A stretch of 64,000 bases of DNA from Cavia porcellus (taxonomy: Eukaryota; Chordata; Mammalia; Rodentia; Caviidae). The notes under the pieces are model-generated. The model saw nothing but the letters and a program-made list of their open reading frames with translations. It searched no databases and was not told where the DNA came from. Where the stretch lies: the NCBI RefSeq assembly GCF_034190915.1, contig NW_026947499.1, positions 1,673,950 to 1,737,949 of the forward strand. Reading direction: 5' to 3'. Shown piece by piece: positions 49,547 to 60,112 of the stretch; position 1 is the first letter of the stretch, and the number at the start of each line of letters is the position of its first letter. Both the position numbers and the translations under genes were made by a program.

Positions 49547-51529
49547 CTGCTCCCGGCAGCCCTGGTGGGCACCGCTGGAGGCCACCCTGTCCTTCAATGC
49601 AGAGGTCACGGGTGTCTCTAAGAGGCACACCTCAAAGGCCTGCGGGCTCCATTCTCAGGGCCATGCCCAGAGGCCAGTTTGATTTCTGGGTCAGCAGTGT
49701 GGTGGTGGAAATATCTGTGTTCCCAGATTTCCTGGACATCTCAGGGCAGGTGGGGACCCTTGTGTGATTCCCGAGCCTTTGGTGAGGTTAATCTACGAGT
49801 TTTGGGGTGCTGAGTTTGCCTCCTGCACCAGGGAGTCGAATTCTGCCCAGATGCTGTGTGATTGCTAACGAGAGGCCGAAGTCCTCAGGCAGATCTGCTG
49901 ACTCCAGATCCACTCCGAACATGCGAGTTCTAAGTATAATGTTGCACCGACCTCAAAGTTACCGTTTGGTTTCTCCCTGGAAATAGAGCTCAGTGTTCAA
50001 AATATAAAAGACCGTGAAGAGCAGAGAATAGAGAGTAGAGCTTCTTGAATATCTTACATAAGAATATCCAGGGACAAGGCATTTAAAGAAACTGTCGTGC
50101 GCTGGGGAAAGCGCATTCTATATTTCTGCTTGGGATGTAGGAGAGGAGGTCTGTGCCTCGGCTTGATTGCATTTCCATTAAATAGTTTTATTTTAAACAC
50201 AGATAGTTTGCCTGCAGCAGCTATGTAGGACAAGCGTCCCTGATTGACTGAGAATGTCCCAGCTCTGCTGTGCAAGTCTTTCTGCGCATTGTGACCCTTG
50301 AAAACGGGGTGCGTGCCAGACACACTTTATGTGTGACTTTTAGGAATTTGTCCCACACTGGTCTGTTTCCTCGTCCCTCTTGATCTGGGTTTTACAGCTT
50401 TTATCCTGCGCTTCCTCTTTGCTTGGTGAAGGAGGGGTGTGGCTGAGCACAAGAGCTGCATTTTGCTGGTCCCTCCAGTACTGAGGGTTCATGGGCTGTG
50501 ACCCGGCGTCCAGAATTCGCTTCTGATTTTAGTTGAAGAAGCAGACACTAATGAACGGCCTAACCCAGTGATTGGCCTCGGCTCAGCTGGGAGGCAGCCT
50601 GCTGGCGTGGTTGGACGCTGGACGTGCGCGTGGGATTAGCTAGAGATTTAGGGCACATAAAGACATCTGCGGGGCTTAGCCTGTGCCGCGCGTCCTTCTG
50701 TCCCGCTCTGGAAATCGGGACGGGTCGCATCTGCTCGCAGGTCCTCCCATGGCCCAGGAGCTGTGCTTTTGCTTTTTCGGGTTTGACAGGCTTATGTAAT
50801 ACTCTTTGCGGAGTTGGCTGCTTCTATAGAGAAGTACTTTGCCTAGAAACCCAGCACCCACGGGTGTGGGCCGGCCATCCCCCTGGCTCTGCCTCTGCCC
50901 TGGGAGGCCAGACTTCCCGTACGCACTGGGGTGCATAGAAGTTGTCCCCCCCGCCTTCCCTGCTGCCCCCCGTGTTTGCAGACTGAGGCTGAGACCAGCC
51001 TCCCCGGCAGCTCTGGCCCTTAGGAGGTGAGCGGCGCATCGGCCTGGTTTGGAGACAGTTGTGCATGTGATGCCGAGTCTCACCAAAGCCTCTGTGCCTC
51101 ACCACTCTCTGGAGACAGGAAATGGGTCTCCCGGGTCCAGAGGCAGCCTCCTCTGGAAAACTCCTTTAGGAAACCCAGGAAATGTGCTTTCCAGGGAGCC
51201 TGGCCTTTTCAGGTTCATGACAGATGTGTGGGAACCAGGTACCTCGGGTCTGAGTGGGAGCCAAGGGCTGGACCCCTGGTGCAGAGCTAAGGAGTGTCCG
51301 CTCAGGGTTGGTCGATTAGAAGGGTGTTTACAGAATCAGATTTCCGGGCAGTGGTGCCGTCAATATTTCCTGAGTGTGCACCGAGCTCCGGCAGGCGGGC
51401 GCCTGTCTGTAGCGCGTGTGCACGAAGGATCCGTGTGCTGTGTCCTAGGCCTCTCACCGGGGATGGGTCGTAGCTGGGTTTGCAATGCAGCTGCAGGAAA
51501 ATTTAGGCCTGGCAGTGTTACCAGCAGTT
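49547..51529. other. Start of the downstream intron, no gene seen
   Basis: AT content rises at 49,900-50,350. No repeat family or exon was recognised. Confidence 0.5.
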
Positions 51530-51690
51530 TGAATTCCCACAATCAGAAAATAATCAAGCTTCAATGCTTTCCAGAGGAAGTCAATCTGACACCAGTTTAG
51601 CTCGCTTCCAAATGTTTGGAATGAGTGTGGGCCTCTCTCGCTGGCCATCTGCTATAAATAACCTGAAGGATAAGCCAGATGCCCCTGGTG
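51530..51690. promoter_or_regulatory. Weak candidate conserved non-coding element
   Basis: CAGAAAATAATCAAGC, GTCAATCTGACACCAG, CCATCTGCTATAAATAACC form a unique-looking AT-rich block with a CAGCTG/CATCTG-type E-box context. Low confidence. Confidence 0.2.
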
Positions 51691-53606
51691 CTTTTCTCTG
51701 AGGCTGGATTTCATTTCTGAGTCAGGGCTATCTCAGTCCAGCCCCGGCTCCTTTCTGATAGGCCAGATGCTGGCTGGACCACTGTGGCCCTGGAGGATGG
51801 TGGGGAGGATGAGCCTTGCTGCGGAGGGCGCTGTCCAGGGTCCCAATCTGGGGCTGAGGCCGCAGCTGTGATCTGCATTCCTCCTTGACAGGGATGAGGT
51901 GGGGGACCAAGTAGCCCACGCCTTCCTGGCTCTCATCCGAGGGCCTGTGATCTCAGGGGCTGCCTCAGTGAGCACGGAGGACTCAGGAGGGCGGCTTCTG
52001 TTCCAGGAGCCATGTTATAAGTAAAGATGTTTTTAAAAATAGCTCTGTGTGTGCCTGTGTCCCTTTGAGAACGGGAAACCCCGGCTGGGGCTATTTGTCA
52101 CCCTCCAAATCCCCTTCTGTCCTGCTGTTCCTGTCTTCTAAGCAAAAGTTTGCAGAAGCAAACAGAATGCTTTCATTCCTCAGGCCACTGAGGATCCTTT
52201 TGAATTTCAGAGAAGGTGACCTTCAAGGGGACAGCTGACACTCTCCACAGCACCGCCCACAAAGTATGGGGTTCAAAAGACCGGGGTCTGGGGAAGACTG
52301 CACGTGGATGCTTTCTTTCCTTCCCAGCAACACCAGCTGTGGCTCTATTGCGTCCCCACCCTCACTCCAAAGGAGTTCCGGTCCTCAGATCTGCGCTGGA
52401 GGCCAGAGCCCACTGTTCGGGTGGCGTTACCTCAGTTACCCAATAGCTCAGAAAGTTCAGGTGGGGCCCAGAGTCGCACGACACAGCTCGGCTGAGCAGC
52501 GGCTTTTATCAAAATCAGGGGCACCTTCTGTCTGCCGGAGGGAGGGGCTGACCGTTGGTCAGTACGGGGCACACTGCGTAATGTCCCGGAATCTGCTGAG
52601 GCTGGGACCAGATGCCGGACAGGTTGGATAAGCAGTCAGCACGGAGGATGTTTCCTCGTCAAGATGAAGCTGGCAAAGGGAAGATCAGCCGTGGGAAACT
52701 TGGTGGTGTCGAAACCCAGCCTGGGCAATTTGGAGATAAACCATTGAAGGGTTAACTGGGGGCCGGTACAGCTCTCCTGTAGGAACTTGGGGTCGGGGTG
52801 CTGCGCTGGGGTGTGGGTGCCCAGCCGCTCCTCCTCCACCTATGGGGAGTCCCTTCCGTGGTCCTGTGCTTGGTAAGAGGTGGCGCCCCCACTGGTTCAC
52901 GGCCAGGCCAGGAGGGGCCTGCGTGGCTCCTGTAATGGCAGTGGCTTCCTAAGGTCATCGGTCACAGGACGGTGTCCCCACTCACGCACGTCCCCGTTCA
53001 GGTTCCCTGCTTTTGCTAGGTCCTCTGTTCCCGCAGGGCCGTGTGCAGAAATCCACGCAGGGCTCGGTCTCCTGCCTCCTGGGAGCCCTTGCTGTGAGCT
53101 CGGTGAGGCCTTGGAAGCTCGGCTGTGCCCACCGCCCAGGACGGGTGTCGGTGGTCGCCCTCGGCGGGATCTGCTGACCCAGGCTCTTGTCCTGTGCTTT
53201 CCACCACGTGCTGTCATCAGCAGTGCTGCAGCCTGGCCGTGGGCACCTTGTCACCTGCCGAGGCCCCGTGCGCCAGCTCGGTGGAGGCCGAACACCACCA
53301 CTCACTCACGCACACCGGCGCACACCCACGCACACGCACCCGTGCTCCTCGGCTGGGAGGAAGCGCCTGTCTGCAGTGGGGGTGGGGTGGGGTGCGCTTT
53401 GCTCCCTGCAGGGAAACAGCCCGGAGTCCCTGGGGTCCCCAGGTGTCGCCCACTCACCTTCACTTACCTACTTATTCAGCGACATTTACCGTATAGTGTT
53501 CTCAGTGCAGGACCTGATACTTGTACTTCACTTGGGGTTGGAATCTGCTATTATTTTGTTGTTCAAATTATCCTCTGGCCAGCAGAGCTCTGTCAGTGTG
53601 GGAGGA
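51691..53606. other. Intronic sequence, no gene seen
   Basis: GC-rich. Includes a CACACC/CACGCA stretch at about 53,305-53,345. The 329-codon + frame over 52,880-53,869 runs into the GT microsatellite and lacks any domain. Confidence 0.5.
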
Positions 53607-53750
53607 AGTGTGTGAGTGTGTGTGTGTGTGCACGTCCATGTGTGTGGGTGAGTGTGCATGTGCATGTGTGTGCATCCACGTGTGTGAGTGTGTGTGCATG
53701 GGTGCAAGTGCGTGTGCGCGTGTGTGGGTGTGGTGTGTGTGCATGCACCT
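53607..53750. repeat. Imperfect GT/GC microsatellite
   Basis: GTGTGAGTGTGTGTGTGTGC with interspersed CATG, CACG and GCGTG words extends over about 140 nt. Confidence 0.9.
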
Positions 53751-54169
53751 TGTCCCTCCCTGGTACAGACCTGTCTTGTTTCTCACCACTGTTACGTGTA
53801 TCTTCATCAAGCCCAGCAGCTTCTCTGCAGCCCTCATTTGCTGAGAAGTTTTCTTTTCCCCCTTTGTGAGTCGCACCTCCTGTTGGACTTCAGGTTTTCC
53901 TGTGCTAATGTGATCACATTCCTCCTCCCGCCTCTGGTGTGCATTGCTCTGATAAACGTTTGAACGTTGAGCCTGGAGGAAATTCCTCTTCCTTACGGAG
54001 TTCAGCCCCACTCGCAGACTGCCGGGTTCTCTCCGAGGACCCGGGCCCCTGCAGAGTGAGACGCAGCGCGCTGTGGCTGCGGGTCCGTTCCGTTTCCCCG
54101 CTTGTGATGTCTTTCCGTGGCTTTGCTGTCCTGGGAGAATGACTTCCCTCTGCTCCTTTTTGGAGGAGG
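53751..54169. other. Intronic sequence, no gene seen
   Basis: No feature was recognised before the LINE-1 fragment begins. Confidence 0.5.
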
Positions 54170-55650
54170 AGAGTGTGGAACAGAATAATTCGTTTGTTAA
54201 ATGTTTGGACGATTTCACCAGTAAATCTGTCTGGGCCCGGTGACTTCTCTTTGGGGAAGTTCTTGGTTATTCTTCCTGTTTTTCTAATAAAGAGAGCCCT
54301 TTGGGTGTGTATTTCTCCTGGTGACTGTTATTTTGTGTATTTTGCTGATTCAATCCATTTTATTAAAGTTGTAAGATGGGTGGTCAAAAAGTTGTCTGTT
54401 GTATCTTACTATCTCTTTTTTTCATTGTTTTGTGGTTTTGCTTTTTACTTTTAACTTTTTTAAATTGCAAACTGACAGATTATGGTGTGTCTATTTTTCT
54501 TTTCTTTTCTTTTTGGTAGCGAGGATCTAACTCATGACCTTGTGCTTGCCAGGCAGATGCTGTACCCCTGACCTAGATCCCCAGCCCCACGGTGTCTGTT
54601 TCTGTGGAGTACAAGGTGGTTTCATGATTAATGAGTGTACTGTAGAATAATCACCTCAACCTAATCAGCATATCCACCACCTCAAATCCTTGTCCTTTTC
54701 CATAGTGAGAACTTTGACGTTTACCCTTAGTGGTTTTGCCGGGTGCGGTATGTTGTCATGTGCCACATCCAGCCTGATGTGCGCTGTAGCTCGAGGGAAA
54801 AGCCAAAGCTTTGTCTTCGAAAGCGCTCGGACGGGTAGAAGCTTGACCCCCTTCCAGGGCTGTCTGTCCTCCCAGCTCTCCTGGTCTCTCTTCTCGCATC
54901 ATCTTTCCACAGAGAACCAGCTTCTAGATTTGATGATTCTCTCTATTGCTTTCTTGTTATCGATTTCATGGATTTCTTCTCTAATTTGTATTATTTCTTT
55001 TCTTCTGCTTGCTTTAGGGTATCGCTGGCTCTTTTCTTTTGCAAGATGAAAGCTATTGATTTTAGATTAGGTTATAATTTTTCCATCTTTCTTCTTTCAA
55101 ATGTAGGCACTGCATGCTAGAAATGTACCTGTAAGCATTCCCTTCTCGAACCTACAGTTATTGGTGTTGTCTTTCCATTTTAATTTAGTTGAAGTCATTT
55201 GAATATCTCTCGAGATTGCTTCTGTGGCTTATGGGCTGGGCTGTTTGACTTGTGGCCCTTACTTTACAAATATTGATTAAACTTACCATTCCTTAGCACG
55301 GATAGCTGGTTTAATTACTGTCTTGGGCTGAGTATATGCTTTGTTTGAGTTCTAGTCTTTTAAATCCAAGGTATCCGCCCAGACTGCGTTCTCCTTGGTA
55401 AATATTTGGCTCAAGTGTACTAAAGTGTGTGCTCTGCTCCTGCAGGATGGCGTATGCACAGACAGCGCTAGCTGGCTTTGCTGGTGGCGCTATCAGGTCA
55501 TCCCTGTCCTCGCTGACTTTTTGCCTGCTTGATCTATCGATCACTGGTGGAGAAATGTTGACATCTCCATCAATAACTCTGGGCTTGTCTGTTTCTCCTT
55601 GCAGTCGTGGCAGTGATGTTTGCCCATATTTTCGTGCGTGTGTGTTGGAA
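54170..55650 (-). mobile_element. Antisense LINE-1 ORF2 fragment, old and interrupted
   Basis: On + the segment ATTTCACCAGTAAATCTGTC then TGGGCCCGG is the reversed start of the reverse-transcriptase region (P-G-P-D-type motif). Farther right, ATCGATTTCATGGATTTCTTC, TTAATTTAGTTGAAGTCATT and CTGACTTTTTGCCTGCTTGA match reversed ORF2 linker and endonuclease sequence. On - near 55,500-55,560 the translated motif VIDRSSRQKV recalls the end of the L1 endonuclease. The order fits one antisense element. The stretch at about 54,590-54,870 does not fit and includes a TCAGCATATCCACCACCTCA motif like an L1 3' end, so a second, nested piece is likely. Multiple stops show it is dead. Confidence 0.8.
54515..54588 (-). 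mobile_element. ID-like (tRNA-derived) SINE inserted in the LINE-1
   Basis: The reverse complement reads GGGGCTGGGGATCTAGGTCA, then CAGCATCTGCCTGGCAAGCA, CAAGGTCATGAG and a box B-like GTTAGATCC. On + it is preceded by a (TTTTC)n run at 54,496-54,514, which is its reversed A-rich tail. Confidence 0.8.
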
Positions 55651-56196
55651 GCAGGCACAGACTGGGGCCACCTCCCCGGTGAGACCCTTTACCCTCCAGA
55701 CTCTCTTCTTCACCCTGATAAGTTTCTTTATCCTGAGATCTGCGTTCTGTGGAGTTCCTGTAAATACTGAAGCTTTCTGCTGGCAGTGGTCAGGGAGGTG
55801 TCACTTTCCACATCTGGCCACTCTGTCCCATTCTAGAGGGTCTCCAAGGTTCAAGTGAGCTCTCGTTAGATGCTCTTTGGTTCAGTCTTGTTCTTTAATC
55901 TGCTTTGAGGGTCTCTTCCCTGAAGCCATTCCCTGAAGCCAGGGTATTTGGTCTGTTAGAGAATGACGTGGACCCTCGCTCCTATTCCAGGGACTGTAGT
56001 TAGGGTCACACTGGGCCGCTTTTGCCTTTCCTGCTCTGTTCTTGGTCCCCTTCTTTTCAAGTGTCAGTATTTTCTACAATTCTATTTTATCCTGTCTTGG
56101 GGTATCAGTTAAACTTTACAAATTCAATGCTTCTCTAATATTTTCACCATTCATTTTTAGCTAGTGCAAGTCCAACTTCATATCACTCCATGGTGG
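55651..56196. other. Intronic sequence, possible LINE-1 remainder
   Basis: AT-richer sequence, perhaps the decayed continuation of the L1 fragment. No gene was recognised. Confidence 0.4.
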
Positions 56197-56336
56197 TTCA
56201 CGTGTGGCGGTTCACGTGTGGCGTTTCACGTGTGGCATTTCACGTGTGGCGTTTCACGTGTGGCATTTCACGTGTGGCGTTTCACATGTGGCATTTCGCG
56301 TGTGGCATTTCACGTGTGGCTCTTCACATGTGGCAC
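56197..56336. repeat. 14-bp minisatellite, ten units, most with a CACGTG E-box
   Basis: Ten exact-length 14-bp units of the form TTCACGTGTGGCRT run without a gap. Seven of the ten (units 1-6 and 9) carry the palindrome CACGTG within TTCACGTG. Units 7 and 10 have CACATG and unit 8 has CGCGTG. TCACGTG is the core bound by bHLH-ZIP factors of the MiT/TFE, USF and MYC groups. The + frame across it reads as an artefact repeat. Whether it acts as a regulatory array is unknown. Confidence 0.95.
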
Positions 56337-59300
56337 CGGTAACTTAAAGCAGGACTTCCCCGTCCTCCCTCGTGGCCCTTGAGCCCTCCATGAAACTTCT
56401 TGTCTCTATTATTGCATTAAACAAATGATGTCTTTAGGTCAATTAAGAAAAAGAACATTTCTGCTTTGCCTTCATTCCCTCTTCCCCAGGTGTGTCTTCC
56501 TCTCCGGCTTTGGGCGTGGCATCCTGTTCTGAGAGAGAGTCCTCAGGATGAGCTGGGTTCTCCGGTGCATCCAGGAAAACTCACTTTTTGGCTTTCTCTT
56601 GCCCAGATAAGCCCGAGGACTGGCCCCATGGGCAGCAGGAGAGAAGAGTGTTTCCTAAGACTCTGAGTGGGGGCTGCAGAGACACAGTTTGCATGAGTTT
56701 GAATGGAATGAGAAACCCGCTGGCAGGCCATGGGGGTGCCTGAGAGGACCTGGCAGGGCGTCCCCCTATTGAGGACCCGGTCTACTGTGTGAGCTGGGAC
56801 ACTTCCATGCCAGCCGCTCTGCTGTGACAGGTGGCTTCCCAGTGAGCCCAGTCTCCCACATACTCCTGCATTGGGGCCTCCTTAGGGACCCCAGGCTGCC
56901 CTTGGAGATAGGGAGCAGAGGCCGGGTCATGGATACCTCCCTGCCGTAGGCGTCCACTGCAGGCGACTCGAGAGGACCAGCATCCTCATCGCCTGCTGGA
57001 GAAACCTGCAGTGACTGCCCCGGAGAGCAGCCCTGCACGGTGACCCCAGGCATGTGCGATCCGACCCAAAGCCGTTCTCCCACTGTGAAACTTCCACCGC
57101 CACCTTGGAAGAGACATGTGGACACCATGGCCAGCCGCTGTGCCGGGCAGTTTGGCGAGGGTGGGCGCGGTGCTCATCCTCCCGCGTTCTCCCTGGGCAG
57201 CGTCCCGGATGCAGCAGGAGGGTGGCCGTGTCGGCCCGTGTACGCTTTTGCACGTCAGTACTGGAGTGTTATTGTTTTCGGGTGGGGCCCACAGGGATGT
57301 CTTGCACCAGGGCTCTTGGTGCCCAGCTCGGATCCTGACCCTTGAGCTGACCTGCACACTGCAGGAGGTCCCCATTGTGGTAGCCCTGCCCACCGCAGCC
57401 ACTTGGCGTCTGCTCCTGGATTTCATGGAAGGAAACTGCAGAGCACAGGCGAGGCTCGGTCCCGTGTGACCCCGCACTGCCCTTGGGCCATCAGGGTGGT
57501 GGGCGAGGGTCCCACCTGCTGTGTGGGGGTCAGCGAGGGAGGGGGCCTGTGTGAAGACTCAGGCCGGGGCACCTCCGAGCTCTGCTTGTCCCTGTCCCCA
57601 GAACACTGTGCTCTGGGGTGGGAGGGTCTGACCAGGCAGTGGAGGGTTGGAAGGTTCACGGCAAGGAGTGCGCTGGGTTCCATGCTGAGTGTCCTCTGCC
57701 CGTGTCGGCATCCATGTGGACGTCCCCAGGCCCTTGTACATTTTCGCAGACCTCCTGTCCTCTAGGGGCAGCCTGGTGGCCCCCACTGTCAGCAGTGACA
57801 GGCCAATGGGAAGCCACTGGAATTGGCGGGGGACTGGGACAGCGAGAGCCTTCACCTGCTGAGCTCTGTCCATGCCGGAAGCAGTGTCTCATGCTTCTCT
57901 CTGTAACACACTCGGCCCCAGGATGGTCCTGAGGTCAGGGATGCCATTCTGAGGAAGAACCTGATGCAGAAGGAGGGCCGGCCTTGGCCCCGCAGCGCGC
58001 ACCAGCACCAGTAAAACCCTGCTTATGGATTCTGCCTGAGGAGCGCACGGCCGCACTCCTGCTGGAAGGTTCCCGGCAGTGGGAGCCAGGCAGGGGCGGC
58101 ACGGAGAGCAAACCCGCTGCTATGGGAGGTGTGTCTGCGGAAGGAGGGAGGAGATAATGGGGGAAGAGAGGAGATGAAAGGCGATCGTCATGTGAGCTCG
58201 GTGTGTGTCCGAGTTCCCCCAAACATGTCACAACACACTAACGGATAAAAAAGGGGCTGCACTGCCACAGCCTCCCTGCTTGGCCTGTGACTGTCAAGCG
58301 CTCCCTGCGGTGCTGGGGACGTAAGTGATTGAAGCTCCCGGCCCCCCTGGCCCCGGTGCCCATGCTGTGACATTGGGGACACAGCATTTGCACAGAGGGT
58401 GACCAGCCCAGCTAGCCGGTCTTGGAGTAGCTCGGACAGCAGTCTCTGGGTCACCAGACCTGCATGTCTCACCTCGGCTGCAAAGTCGGGCACTGGAAGG
58501 GACGTCGGGGGACAGCGGTGGCCTCTCCTGACCTCCGCACTAAAGACTGTCACAGGAATGACTCTGTGAAGTGTGCAGAGCCCTGTTTGCCTTCTGGAGC
58601 CCACGAGGGGTATGAGAAAGGGCGCAGGCCACACAGTCACGGCGCTGTCGCTGGCTGTGCCCCTTTGGGAAGGTCACTGAGGTCTCCTGAGTGCCTTTCG
58701 GAGCTATTACCTTACTGTGTTGTGGGACGGAAACCAGACTTGATTTGAGCACGCGATCGATAAGGCCAGCCCGGAAACGATTGTGGAATCAGCAGGAACG
58801 CAGATTCCTGGAGTCGGTGTGAAGGGAGCGGGGTCAGGGGGCTGATGTGGACACGCATGGAGGCTTCGCTGTGAGGAGTGGATCAGCGTGGGCGCGCGCA
58901 GGGCCAGGGTGCCCGACCGACGTCTTCATTGTAACTCGGCAGAGCAAAGCCACGCTGCCTCCTCTCCCTGTGCGCTTTGAAAGCCTGAAAGAGAGTTGAT
59001 TTTTAAAGAACAGTGGAATCATGTGACTGCAGACAGGAGGAGGAGCAGCTGACCCACGAGGTGCCTGTGCTTGCAGGGCTGTGGCTTCCTCGGCCCCCAG
59101 CCCCACACCGGGGCGATGGCTGTGGAGCCTTGGAAGTGGTCTGGTTGCTCCACGCTCCCCGTCCAGGGACGGAGCCCGCCTTCCCCTTGACCATGTGCAG
59201 CCCTCGATGCTTGGCTTCCTGGGAGGACACAGTCACCGAGGAGTCCTGAAGGCCTGGGCTACTCGTGAGAAACCGGACCTCCACCCCATGTCCCTGGGCC

Positions 59301-60032
59301 TGGAGGCCACTGGGGGTGGGACAGGGGCAGGTGGGCTCAGTGACCAGGCCGGTCCCCGGGTGAGCCTGGCTCAGATTCTCCAGACAACAGCTGCAAAGCC
59401 GATGCCACCCAGGCCTGGCCGCGGGGCAGGGCCGTCTCCTCAGTGCACAAAGTGGGTATGTGTGAAGAGCTTGGCAGGGTGAGACCCTGAGGTTTGGGGT
59501 CGTCAGTGAAAATGCAGGATGAATACGTAGCTGGGGACAAAAGTACACTCTTCAAGTGTCCACCTCCCAGGAGGCTGTCAAGGGCAGGCCCAGGAGCCCC
59601 CGTGCGGGCGGTTCAGGGCCTCCTGCCCAGCCTGCAGTGCTGTGGTGGTGGAGCCTCTGTCCATAGGTGTGACTCCTCACATCAGAGGAGGCCCCTCGGT
59701 GGAATCCGTCTGTTTGTCCTGGCCACGACCCCGTCCCCCCTCTGCCATCGCCACATGGTAGGACCTCTCCTGGCCACTGTATCCTCCCGGGCTGTTTCCA
59801 AGGTGGTGCTCGGAACGGCTCTGTGGATGGAGTGATTTTTCTAATGTAAGGCCACAGTCCATGGGCAGAGACTGTGAGCAGCGTGGAGCCCAGGGATGTG
59901 GACAGGGAGGCAGGACTGTTGCTCGAGGGCTGACGGACGGGATGTTTCTCAGATGCTGCAGTGCCCATTTCCAGCAGTTTCCCCTGCCTGGGGTTTCTAC
60001 CTCTGTGTCACCGGCATCTTCCTGGATGACCA
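56337..60032. other. Intronic GC-rich sequence, no gene seen
   Basis: About 3.7 kb of ordinary sequence with many short chance frames on both strands and no SINE that I could identify. Confidence 0.5.
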
Positions 60033-60112
60033 CTGTGTCACCCCTTGAGCACTCCAGGGTGCTCTGAGTACCCCAGGGTGTTGGGGCTCCGAGCACCCCA
60101 GGGTGCTAAGCA
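60033..60112. repeat. Three imperfect copies of a CCAGGGTG(C/T)T motif
   Basis: GAGCACTCCAGGGTGCTCT, GAGTACCCCAGGGTGTTGG and GAGCACCCCAGGGTGCTAA lie within 80 bp. Each contains a small self-complementary AGCACyCCAGGGTGCT core. Confidence 0.6.

Noticed and set aside
52880..53869. 329-codon + frame
   Set aside because: It includes the GT microsatellite and lacks any domain or conserved segment.
54690..55049. 119-codon + frame with hydrophobic stretch
   Set aside because: Reads antisense through LINE-1 ORF2 sequence. The hydrophobic look is typical of reversed A-rich LINE-1.
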